23,136 nucleotides of DNA from Hohaiivirga sp031547465. Its GTDB lineage: Bacteria > Pseudomonadota > Alphaproteobacteria > Rhizobiales > Beijerinckiaceae. The DNA lies in NCBI GenBank assembly GCA_031547465.1, contig JAVBRX010000111.1, positions 1 through 23,136 on the forward strand, given 5' to 3'. The notes beneath the pieces are model-generated. The model was not told the DNA's origin. It did no database searches and saw only the letters and a program-made list of their open reading frames with translations. Of the stretch, positions 8,059 to 14,886 are shown piece after piece. The position numbers were made by a program, and so were the translations under genes. Positions within the stretch are counted from its first letter, which is position 1; each line of letters opens with the position of its first letter.

Positions 8059-8448
8059 CTATCCGATGCGGACGAAAAACTGGCCGTCCTCGATGCCATC
8101 GAGGACGCCGCACTTGAGCTTGCCCGTACCGTCGAGCGACACGGTGTCGTCATCGACGGCGTAAACCGGCTTGTCGATATCGGCGAAGGTCGGGGCGACA
8201 TCGAAGGCGAAGGGAAAGGTCGATTTAACCGCGCGGACGCGCTGGTCGCCATCGATGCCCTCGCGATTATCGACCGCGTTTTCGGCAACGCCGACGACGC
8301 TCACCGCGCCGGCTGTTCCGGCCGGAACGGCAAAGCCACCGGCGAGAATAGCGACGAGCGCCTTCTTGTACAGCCGCGTCCCGGCACTAACCGGATAGCC
8401 GTAGCAATAGCTCAGGCGCTCCGGACGCTTTGAATCCTTCATCAGCAT
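8059..8448 (-). CDS. Small capsid-associated protein, DUF2190/decoration-like
   Basis: 129 residues, Ala/Val/Gly-rich and predicted all-beta: GYPVSAGTRLYKKALVAILAGGF, AVSVVGVAENAVDN, then DDDTVSLDGTGKLKCGVLDGIEDGQFFVRIG. This resembles DUF2190-type proteins located between the protease/scaffold and major head genes. A capsid decoration or stabilising role is inferred from position and fold. The start forms a TAATG overlap with the protease stop, and GGAGG lies 7 nt upstream inside the protease gene, so translation should be strong. Family assignment is tentative because the similarity is by pattern rather than by a long motif. Confidence 0.7.
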   Translation of the reverse strand: MLMKDSKRPERLSYCYGYPVSAGTRLYKKALVAILAGGFAVPAGTAGAVSVVGVAENAVDNREGIDGDQRVRAVKSTFPFAFDVAPTFADIDKPVYAVDDDTVSLDGTGKLKCGVLDGIEDGQFFVRIG

Positions 8449-9104
8449 TACAGCACCTCCTTCATCGTCTTCTTGTGCGCGGCAAACGCCTTCGGATCCT
8501 GCCCGAAGGCTTCGGCGATGCGCTTGTCCTCGTCGGTAAGCGCCGGGGTGCCGTCATCCGCCGGAGGCTTCACGATGCCGCCGTTGTGAATTGACGGCAG
8601 CGCGGCGATATCGGCCTTGACGCCTTCAGGGTCACGGCAGAATCGCTCGACCCAAGAGTCACGCACCGGCTTCAACGGCTTGCCATCGCGGATCGCGTCG
8701 TCGAGCAGGCGTTCGCCATCGCGGCGGCGGGTGTCATTTTCCAGCACTGAGAGCCGCGATTGCAGTTCGATGATCGTCTTGTCCTTGTCGCCAACGCCCT
8801 TATCGAGGCGCGCGGCCATGGCGTGCAGTTCCCTGAACACCGCGCCAACGCCCGCGCCCGGTTGAACGCCGGCGAGCTTTTCAGCCTCGGCCAGAAGCTG
8901 CGGATCGACCGCATCCTTCGTGTCCGCGCCCTTGGCGTGCAGCGCCTGAACGACGTCCTGCGCCGTTGCGCCATCCGGCACGCCTACTTCCTTCGCGAGG
9001 GCGGTGACGAAAGCGGAATTGTCGGAAACGGCTTTCAGAACCGCCTCCTCGCTGGCGTCCTTCGGCAGGCCGAGGGTTGCCAAAATCTTGTCGTGTAGGC
9101 TCAT
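8448..9104 (-). CDS. Z: Internal in-frame product of the protease gene: probable scaffold (Mu gpZ-like)
   Basis: Within the protease gene an in-frame ATG (codon 149, at 9104) has AAGGA exactly 7 nt upstream, a better ribosome site than that of the full-length gene. The product would be 218 residues starting MSLHDKILATLGLPKDASEE. It is helical, charged and coiled-coil-like, with a central stretch MAARLDKGVGDKDKTIIELQSRLSVLEND. In Mu the 3' half of gene I is also expressed as the separate scaffold protein Z; the layout here is the same. The protease removes the scaffold during head maturation. The start is an inference from sequence. Confidence 0.7.
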   Translation of the reverse strand: MSLHDKILATLGLPKDASEEAVLKAVSDNSAFVTALAKEVGVPDGATAQDVVQALHAKGADTKDAVDPQLLAEAEKLAGVQPGAGVGAVFRELHAMAARLDKGVGDKDKTIIELQSRLSVLENDTRRRDGERLLDDAIRDGKPLKPVRDSWVERFCRDPEGVKADIAALPSIHNGGIVKPPADDGTPALTDEDKRIAEAFGQDPKAFAAHKKTMKEVL

Positions 9105-9548
9105 TGAACCGTCCTTTGCATGCAGGCTCGCCATGGTAAGGTTTGGAGCATTGGTCAGGGCGACAGAGGTTACATTGATGACTCTCCGATCCTGTGTGGT
9201 CTCGACAACGGGAGAGACTCCCCGGTACGTCGCGTCCTCCATCAGATCCCGCCCCGTCGCCGTCCATTGGACACGCCCCCACAACCCGCCGCCGCGTTCT
9301 TCCGTTTCGACGATCCAGCCGCGCGCCGGTGACGGAGCGCCGTTTTGCGGGCCGAGAACGGTCGAATGGTTTTCGTCGACGGGGATTTTGCCAAGCGAAG
9401 CAATCGCGCGGCGCAGGGCGTCCATGTCATCGACATGGAACGGGCCGCGCCCGTCCGCCCCAGTAAACGGGGACGCGGGCAGCAGCTGGATCCACTCTGG
9501 AATGACTGGATTGGATGGGAGTTGTGAAAAAAGCAAAACGCTCGTCAT
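8448..9548 (-). CDS. I: Head maturation protease with C-terminal scaffold (Mu gpI-like)
   Basis: 366 residues. Residues 1-150 form the Mu gpI protease domain: IPEWIQLLPASPFTGADGRGPFHVDD, KIPVDENHST with the conserved His of the 'D..H' motif, PARGWI, and the block YRGVSPVV...VINVTSVALTNAPNL, which is the typical catalytic-domain ending. Residues 149-366 are the scaffold part, with a coiled coil around 230-275. It is the first gene after a 176-bp gap containing the shared dyad/promoter element. No good Shine-Dalgarno precedes the ATG at 9548, but the opening TSVLLFSQLP is family-typical, so the start is probably right. Confidence 0.9.
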   Translation of the reverse strand: MTSVLLFSQLPSNPVIPEWIQLLPASPFTGADGRGPFHVDDMDALRRAIASLGKIPVDENHSTVLGPQNGAPSPARGWIVETEERGGGLWGRVQWTATGRDLMEDATYRGVSPVVETTQDRRVINVTSVALTNAPNLTMASLHAKDGSMSLHDKILATLGLPKDASEEAVLKAVSDNSAFVTALAKEVGVPDGATAQDVVQALHAKGADTKDAVDPQLLAEAEKLAGVQPGAGVGAVFRELHAMAARLDKGVGDKDKTIIELQSRLSVLENDTRRRDGERLLDDAIRDGKPLKPVRDSWVERFCRDPEGVKADIAALPSIHNGGIVKPPADDGTPALTDEDKRIAEAFGQDPKAFAAHKKTMKEVL

Positions 9549-9577
9549 GATGCCGCGTTATCGCGCGGCCTGACGTC

Positions 9578-9600
9578 GGCGTTTATAGTCTAATGTTAGA
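9578..9600 (-). promoter_or_regulatory. Putative activator-dependent late promoter/operator upstream of the protease gene (PI-like)
   Basis: On the minus strand: TCTAACATTAGACTATAAAC followed by GCC. TCTAA-CA-TTAGA is a perfect 5+2+5 dyad directly next to TATAAA. The same block (TCTAAnnTTrGACwATAAACrCC) occurs upstream of the endolysin gene. In Mu the C-dependent promoter PI lies at the equivalent place. If the block is an activator site around -38 to -51, the -10 would be GATAAC, 25 nt downstream. If TATAAA is the -10 instead, the leader is about 27 nt. The sequence alone does not decide. Confidence 0.65.
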
Positions 9601-9683
9601 TAGCGATTTAAACGGCCCGGGAATGCTGCGAAGGCGGAAAACGGAGCCTTGATGCTCTGAGGGCCGATTTGGCCGCTCAAAGG

Positions 9684-9704
9684 CTTTCGAAACTCTTTCG
9701 AAAG
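9684..9704. repeat. Perfect 9-bp inverted repeat with 3-nt loop
   Basis: CTTTCGAAA, three bases, TTTCGAAAG. Each arm also contains the palindrome TTTCGAAA, so it reads equally as a direct repeat. It lies immediately downstream of the gpG-like stop codon and could be a 3'-end stabilising hairpin or a protein-binding site. Confidence 0.75.
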
Positions 9705-9724
9705 CTATGCAGACGTCCAAGCTA

Positions 9725-10237
9725 TCACTGCGCGGTGGCTCGGGCAAGCGCGCCGGTGACAACTTCCGCAACTTCGGCCTCATCTTCCGCCGAAATGCCG
9801 ATGAACGGACGCGCCGGAATCGTCACCGATTTAACCCGCGCGAAGCCGTCGCCGATCCTGAACGACAGATAGCCGCCACCCTTGGCGCTGATCGTGCCGC
9901 CGAATTGATGGATCGCGGCATAGACCTTGTTCGTTCCGACCTCGACCTGATCGCGACCAGCCCGCATAGTGACCGATGCCATCAACCCGCCGCGCATTCC
10001 ACTTTCACGTAAAATGCCAGGGCCGCGTTTGCCTGCCGCATAACCCGGGTTGAGTGGAGCCCAGCCGGAACCGTCCGGCGCGACACCCTTCTCAAACCGC
10101 GATTGCGTGCCTTCGACCAGAGCCGCACCGACGGCTCGCATGATCGGCGTCGTGTCTTTGACCGCCCGTTCAAGCTTCTTGAAGGCTTGCTGAACCAGCT
10201 CGGCATCGATGCGATAGGTAAGAGAAGAGCCAGTCAT
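9725..10237 (-). CDS. G: Virion morphogenesis protein (Mu gpG-like)
   Basis: 170 residues. MRAVGAALVEGTQSRFEKGVAPDGSGWAPLNPGYAAGK, then GILRESGMRGGLMASVT and KVYAAIHQFGGTI...IPARPFIGIS is the standard pattern of phage virion morphogenesis/tail completion proteins ('F....P.G..W..L...T...K', 'L..TG.L..S', 'YAAIHQ.GG', 'PAR.FLG.S'). In Mu, gpG is needed for head-tail joining. The ATGA overlap with the preceding small gene indicates translational coupling. It is the last gene before the 176-bp gap. Confidence 0.92.
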   Translation of the reverse strand: MTGSSLTYRIDAELVQQAFKKLERAVKDTTPIMRAVGAALVEGTQSRFEKGVAPDGSGWAPLNPGYAAGKRGPGILRESGMRGGLMASVTMRAGRDQVEVGTNKVYAAIHQFGGTISAKGGGYLSFRIGDGFARVKSVTIPARPFIGISAEDEAEVAEVVTGALARATAQ

Positions 10238-10452
10238 TGACGATATTCGTCAGTCACGTCGATGAATTTTGGATCATCCGTCCAGTCGCCGGCCAGGAAG
10301 CCGTCGCGGCGGGTATCACGGCGCGCGGATTCAAGAGCCTCAACCGCCCGCCTCAGTTCGGCATCCGTAACCACTTCGGCCCAAGCCCGAGCCTCCGCGC
10401 TCTTTTCAAGGGCGGCGAAGCGGGTCAGAAGGTCGGTTCTTGCCTCATTCAT
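10234..10452 (-). CDS. Small charged protein of unknown function between gpF and gpG genes
   Basis: 72 residues, helical and highly charged (MNEARTDLLTRFAALEKSAEARAW..., then VEALESARRDTRRDGFLAGDW, ending DPKFIDVTDEYRQ). No family recognised. It is joined to both neighbours by ATGA overlaps (10449-10452 and 10234-10237), which strongly supports translation. Nothing equivalent lies at this position in Mu as I recall. Possibilities include a head-assembly accessory or a partner of the ADP-ribosyltransferase domain encoded directly upstream, for example an immunity or inhibitor protein; this is speculation from position and charge. Confidence 0.75.
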   Translation of the reverse strand: MNEARTDLLTRFAALEKSAEARAWAEVVTDAELRRAVEALESARRDTRRDGFLAGDWTDDPKFIDVTDEYRQ

Positions 10453-11765
10453 CGGCTTACAGGCTCCATGATGATGGTATTACCACGTTTACGCACGATT
10501 TTGAAGTCTGTCTCGGGAGCGAACAGGAATTCATATTCCCGATGCACGACGCGCGGAACCGTATGGACATAGGCTCCACCCTTGAACCCCGCAGGAATAT
10601 GGATTTCCATCGTATGCCCGCGCATCCCGGCGAATTTCGAAGCCTTCATCGGATCAATAGAAGCCGACAGAAAGCCCTTGTCTCGAAAGACCTTGCCGAC
10701 CTCAAACAACTTCATGTCCAACCCGTCGCGGAATCCGCGATGCACGACAAAAGCCTGTTTCGTTTCTGCGCGCAGCAAGGCCGAAGCCAAGGCGTTGACA
10801 CTGCCTTTCACGAAGTCCAGCCCGCCCTGACGAAGATGTGCGTTAAACACCTTATACTTATCGCCCTTGTAATCCGTAATCGCTGCGATTTCTTCGGGGG
10901 CGAGGGATTTAGCCCACTCCTTAAAATCTTGCGTCAAAAGGCGGCTGATCGGGTTCGGGTCGCCTTGAACCCGAATCGGCTTGACCTGTGACGGTGCAGC
11001 CGGGGGTGGCGCGGCTGGTGTGGGAAGCGGAAGCGCCGCCGCAACCGAAACCGGAGCGGGGGCCGGATAAGGCATGGACGACGACGCCCACGCCTTGCCG
11101 ACGTTATAATCGAAACCCGGATCGATGCCTTTCACGACATGAACGATTTCGCCGGTTTTCGGGTTCGTCCAGGGATAGGTTTCAAGAACCGGTGCCTTAT
11201 CCAGTTGCAGCTTGCCCATACGGCGCAAACCGCCTTCAGAAACCGGGCGGACGCGGCAGCCGCAGCGCCAGCCGTTCGGCGGGTAATGGGCATCCCAGAA
11301 CGGATCGTCGGCGCGAAGTGTCAGGCCATCCCAGCCCAGATGCTCGGGGCGCGGATGCGCTGAGCCGGAATGGACATATTGCCAGTATGGGAATGCCTCA
11401 AGCGTCTCCGGTTCGGTGAGTTGAGAATACCTACCCGCCGCGTAAGCCATCGAAAGATTGGTCTCGTAGATAATCCGCGCTCGCCAGCCTGGGGAGCCGT
11501 GATGCTCCCACCCATAGGCTTTGACGAGTTCGGGGAAACGCTTGTTTAAATCGGCAAGCGTTGAGCCGGTATCGAGAGCCTTCTGTATCTCCGCTTTGAA
11601 ATCATCAACCAGGGCTTTTTTCATCGCCCCGGAAACATGAAACATCTTGGCGTTTGTCTCCCGCCAGACATCGGTATAATGCTCCGACGTCACGCTGGTT
11701 TTGTCGCGCAGAAAGCGGATCGCCTCGTCGAATGGCAGATCGAGGGCTTTTGCCAGGTCAGCCAT
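10449..11765 (-). CDS. F: gpF-like minor head protein fused to a C-terminal ADP-ribosyltransferase domain
   Basis: 438 residues from the ATG at 11765 (a TTG two codons earlier is less likely). Residues about 1-225 are the phage head morphogenesis (Mu gpF/SPP1 gp7) module: RARIIYETNLSMAYAAGR, HPRPEHLGWDGL and HYPPNGWRCGCRV with its Cys pair. A Pro/Ala linker spans about 231-263. Residues about 268-438 look like an ADP-ribosyltransferase exoenzyme of the R-S-E class: VVHRGF (Arg 343), DKGFLSASID (S-x-S, Ser 367/369), a beta-strand IHIPAGFKGGAYV, and REYEFLF (E-x-E, Glu 410/412) followed by DFKIVRKRG. E-x-E usually means arginine as target. gpF proteins are few-copy internal head proteins near the portal, so the domain could travel in the virion, as T4 Alt does. 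Target and activity are unknown. Confidence 0.88.
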   Translation of the reverse strand: MADLAKALDLPFDEAIRFLRDKTSVTSEHYTDVWRETNAKMFHVSGAMKKALVDDFKAEIQKALDTGSTLADLNKRFPELVKAYGWEHHGSPGWRARIIYETNLSMAYAAGRYSQLTEPETLEAFPYWQYVHSGSAHPRPEHLGWDGLTLRADDPFWDAHYPPNGWRCGCRVRPVSEGGLRRMGKLQLDKAPVLETYPWTNPKTGEIVHVVKGIDPGFDYNVGKAWASSSMPYPAPAPVSVAAALPLPTPAAPPPAAPSQVKPIRVQGDPNPISRLLTQDFKEWAKSLAPEEIAAITDYKGDKYKVFNAHLRQGGLDFVKGSVNALASALLRAETKQAFVVHRGFRDGLDMKLFEVGKVFRDKGFLSASIDPMKASKFAGMRGHTMEIHIPAGFKGGAYVHTVPRVVHREYEFLFAPETDFKIVRKRGNTIIMEPVSR

Positions 11766-11786
11766 GGTCAAGGTCAGCCATGGTCA
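11755..11786. repeat. 16-bp perfect tandem duplication at the portal/gpF gene junction
   Basis: AGGTCAGCCATGGTCA occurs twice in direct tandem (11755-11770, 11771-11786). On the minus strand each copy carries ACCATGGCTGA, that is, an ATG overlapping a TGA. The portal ends in the first copy (...ELDHG, TGA 11776-11774). gpF starts in the second copy (ATG 11765). The ATG in the first copy opens only a 7-codon frame. Confidence 0.95.
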
Positions 11787-13354
11787 AGCTCGTCGAGCAA
11801 GGCGGCCTGCCCGGCAAGGTGCGAGAGCGTCAGGCCGCGCGTCATCGCCTCGACGAATTGAGTGTCATCGAGATCGAGCGCCGCCAGCTTCGCGGCCGCG
11901 TCATGCAGATCCGTGGCATTCTCGAAGATCTCTCGAATGGCGTTCGTCATGCCGCCGAGCGCGCCGGACGCATCGAGGGCCAGGCGCTCCGTCAGCCGGG
12001 CGACATCGTTCGTTTCCTGCCGCGCATGGCGGGTAACGAAGGTGCGCAGGCCCTTGAGACCGCGCAACGTATGAAGTTCTTCCTTCATCTCGGGCGACAA
12101 GGCGGCGCTGCCCAGGGCACTACCCATGCCGACAATTTCCGCGCCTTCGGCGGCTTCCGTGAAGCCGAGCCGGTCGAGCAGTTGCGACAGTTCAACCTTA
12201 AGACCCGGCACGCCCTTCAACGCCTCGATGATGAGTTCGAGCGGCACCTCGTTGACGCGACCGACGGTCAGAAATGGATATTCGTCCTGCGGCCCGAAAT
12301 TCAAAGCGATGATGAGCGGCACAAGCTGATTAGTGAGCGTGTTGCTCAGGAGCGCGGCGTCGGATGTCTCGATGTCTTCCTGAACCTGACGATGTTCCTT
12401 CGCCACCGCGTGACCGCCCGAAACCGCGTCGGTCGTCGTGGTCTGGCCAAGAACAGCTTTCGAGGTTTGACGGTCCAGCCAATCGGCACGGCGCTCGTAT
12501 AGATCCGCCTTGCCGTCGCGATCCTTCATTTCGATGAATTCAATTTGCATCGACGCCGGAACAATAGCCGCGCAGGAACCAGCCAGCGATGATATAGCCC
12601 GCCACAGAACCGAGCGTTCGTCTGCGGTCGATTCCCGCCCGAATTTACCGAGCCGGATCGGCATCCCGTAATTCTGGACGAAGATCGCCCAGTCTTTCAA
12701 CGTGAAAGACTTATACATCCACGACCAGGACGCGACCCGCGCGATGCCGGAGCGTATCGTCAGGCCGCTTTTGGCCGGGTGACGGTGAATAATGAATTTG
12801 TGCGGAGCAAGCGGGAGCTTCGCGCCGTTCTCGCCTTTGAGAAGAATGGTTTCACGGTCGGTTTCGTCGAACGCGAACCAGCGTTGCGGTCGATAGATCA
12901 ACTTTTTCGGCACGACCTTTTCGGGCGTGGTCAACCACTCGATTTCCATCACCGAGAAGCCCTTGCCGATGGCGTCCAGGACATCGAAAAGGGCCATGTT
13001 CAGCACGCCGGTTTTCAGCCACTTGCGCAGGAAGTCGGCATGTTCGATATGTTTCGGATCGTCGGACGCCGCCTCGATATGGATCGGCAATTGCGCGATC
13101 GAGCGTTTACGGGTGCTGATGACACCATGATAATGCGGGTCGCGTTCCTCGATGTCCTCCGCCAGATCGAGGTAAGCGGTCGTGTCGCCGTCCTCGGCTT
13201 TCTTATGAAGGTCGGCAAGCTTGGTCGGGGTCATGCCTTCTGTCGGATGATCCGACAGCGGTTTCCGATCATCGGACGGCCCGGCGACAATCGCCGTCAG
13301 ATCCTTCGGCTTGATCTTGTTCGCGAACTGGTCAAAAAGGTGCATCAGGCTCAT
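11774..13354 (-). CDS. Portal protein (Mu gp29-like, DUF935)
   Basis: 526 residues from the ATG at 13354, which overlaps the terminase stop as ATGA; an in-frame ATG at 13369 would add five residues. Family features: DDRKPLSDHPTEGMTPTKLADLHKKAEDGD near the N-terminus, then YLDLAEDIEERDPHYHGVISTRKRSIAQLPI, the DUF935 landmark, then KGFSVMEIEW, RPQRWFAFD, and NYGMPIRLGKFG. The C-terminal third is helical. Twelve copies form the DNA entry/exit ring and bind terminase. It sits between terminase and gpF, as in Mu. Confidence 0.93.
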   Translation of the reverse strand: MSLMHLFDQFANKIKPKDLTAIVAGPSDDRKPLSDHPTEGMTPTKLADLHKKAEDGDTTAYLDLAEDIEERDPHYHGVISTRKRSIAQLPIHIEAASDDPKHIEHADFLRKWLKTGVLNMALFDVLDAIGKGFSVMEIEWLTTPEKVVPKKLIYRPQRWFAFDETDRETILLKGENGAKLPLAPHKFIIHRHPAKSGLTIRSGIARVASWSWMYKSFTLKDWAIFVQNYGMPIRLGKFGRESTADERSVLWRAISSLAGSCAAIVPASMQIEFIEMKDRDGKADLYERRADWLDRQTSKAVLGQTTTTDAVSGGHAVAKEHRQVQEDIETSDAALLSNTLTNQLVPLIIALNFGPQDEYPFLTVGRVNEVPLELIIEALKGVPGLKVELSQLLDRLGFTEAAEGAEIVGMGSALGSAALSPEMKEELHTLRGLKGLRTFVTRHARQETNDVARLTERLALDASGALGGMTNAIREIFENATDLHDAAAKLAALDLDDTQFVEAMTRGLTLSHLAGQAALLDELDHG

Positions 13355-14886
13355 ATCGCGCCGCCCCATCGTTCATCGGGAAAGAAATCGTCCTCGTGCG
13401 GATTCGGGCGCATGGACATGGAACCGGGTTCCGGCTGCGTGACCGGGATAAGTTCGAAGCTGTATTCAACCGGATCCGAACGCGAGGCCGCGTAGCTCAA
13501 GGCGCAGGCGATTGCTGCGTCACCGTGGCGCTTGCCGCCCTTGTCGTCGGCTGAGCGATCGACAACCCGGATGATGCCGCGCACCTTGCGCAAGGCGCGG
13601 AAGTCGCTTGAAACGCCATCGTCTTTTGGGAGCAGGATAGAGCCGTCCTCGATCGCGGTTTTGAGAGGCGGCATGTTTTCGAGGTACCAGCCCTCAGTCA
13701 ACATCACCTGTTCGAACATTGAACCGTAGCGCTGCGCTGCGACCTCAGCCAGGTATTGACCGTTGCCGCGGGCATCGAGTTTGCCAGCGAAGAACCGAGG
13801 CAGCCGATCGACGATATAGAACAGGATCTGCTCTTGCTGACGGAATGGCACGTTGCGCAGTTCAACAGTAAACGGCGTGCGGCGCGTCAGGTCGGTGCGG
13901 ATTGCTAGCGGCCAGAACACCGACAGGTCGATGATGCGCCCGAAGTCACCGCCGAGACAATGGCGCTCGGAAGGATCGAGCGCCTTCAAAACCGGGTCGA
14001 GGTTTTCCTTGCACCATGCCAGAGTTTCGCGCTCGCGCACGGCTTCCGGCAGGTGAACGAAATCGTCCGAACATTCAAACCGCAGAACCGGCGCGTCGGC
14101 GCTCATCCGGGATTCGACCAGGATAGACGAGATCGCCGCTCCGGTGCCTTTTGAGGGAATACAGTTCAGTTCCTCGTCGGCATCGGAGCCGTAGAACGCA
14201 TAAATGCCGGTGCGCCATGCCGCTTGCGTCTCCTCGGACCAGGTCTCGCCGGTGGTCAGGCAGACGCGCTTGAACAAGCCGTCAGCCAGGGCCTCGTCGA
14301 ATGTGCAGCGCAGGATATTGTAGGGTTTGCGCCCGCCGCGGATATCGTTGACGAGGGTATTGAACTCATTGTCGTCGCCGTTATGGGTCGAGATAATGAG
14401 CACCTTGCCGCCCCAGATCAGCAGAGCGAAGGCGGCTTTCAGCAACTCCGACAGATTATCATGGAATGCCGCTTCATCGATGATGACGAGGCCCTGCATA
14501 CCGCGCAGCGCGCGCGGCACCGATGGCAGTGCCACGACCTTGAACCCGGAGGCAAATTCGACGCGAAACGCCTTGATGTCCTTGTCGGGCTTGTCCGGGT
14601 CGTGGAAAATGTATTCCTCGACCTCGACCGCCGCGGGCGTCAACTGGCGCGCCCAGTCGGCCACGTAGTCGATGAATTCCCGCGCCATGTCCAGGTTGTA
14701 GCCCATATAGAACACATCCTGCCCGCCCGCCTGACGCGACGACGAGGCGGTGAGCGCGGCGATTGCCGCCGCAGCCCAGGAATAGCCGGTGCGGCGCGAC
14801 TTCTCGACCACCGTCACCGCGTGAAGCGAGACGGAGCGCATCAACTCCTTTTGATATTTTAGAAAAACGTCGGGAAGGATGCTCAT
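13351..14886 (-). CDS. Terminase large subunit (Mu gp28-like)
   Basis: 511 residues: ATP-driven packaging motor and headful nuclease. ATPase part: Walker-A-like EKSRRTGYS (28-36), Walker B LVIIDE (133-138) in GLVIIDEAAFHDN, and motif III-like VLIISTHNG (162-170). RNase H-like nuclease part: LGGDFGRIIDLSV with Asp 314, and a C-terminal RHGDAAIACALSYA carrying a further acidic residue. ATGA overlaps with the small terminase gene upstream and the portal gene downstream show tight coupling. The C-terminal 35 residues are Pro/acid-rich. Headful packaging from a phage end, including flanking host DNA, is the Mu mechanism and is assumed here. Confidence 0.94.
   Translation of the reverse strand: MSILPDVFLKYQKELMRSVSLHAVTVVEKSRRTGYSWAAAAIAALTASSSRQAGGQDVFYMGYNLDMAREFIDYVADWARQLTPAAVEVEEYIFHDPDKPDKDIKAFRVEFASGFKVVALPSVPRALRGMQGLVIIDEAAFHDNLSELLKAAFALLIWGGKVLIISTHNGDDNEFNTLVNDIRGGRKPYNILRCTFDEALADGLFKRVCLTTGETWSEETQAAWRTGIYAFYGSDADEELNCIPSKGTGAAISSILVESRMSADAPVLRFECSDDFVHLPEAVRERETLAWCKENLDPVLKALDPSERHCLGGDFGRIIDLSVFWPLAIRTDLTRRTPFTVELRNVPFRQQEQILFYIVDRLPRFFAGKLDARGNGQYLAEVAAQRYGSMFEQVMLTEGWYLENMPPLKTAIEDGSILLPKDDGVSSDFRALRKVRGIIRVVDRSADDKGGKRHGDAAIACALSYAASRSDPVEYSFELIPVTQPEPGSMSMRPNPHEDDFFPDERWGGAI

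Larger units (their letters stand above)
9549..9724 (-). other. 176-bp intergenic region between gpG-like and protease genes
   Basis: This is the largest non-coding stretch in the window. In transcription order it holds a perfect 9-bp inverted repeat CTTTCGAAA-GAG-TTTCGAAAG (9704-9684), a second stem GAGCGGCC...GGCCCTC with one bulge (9678-9659), and the dyad/promoter element at 9600-9578. Neither stem is followed by a T-run on the minus strand. Together they could end or process the upstream transcript before a new late promoter. A short minus frame crosses it but looks spurious. Confidence 0.6.

Noticed and set aside
9583..9783. 66-codon minus-strand ORF across the gap before the protease gene
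   Set aside because: It overlaps the 3' end of the gpG-like gene out of frame, is Arg/Pro/Ser-rich without family resemblance, has no clear ribosome site, and covers the dyad/promoter and both stem-loops.
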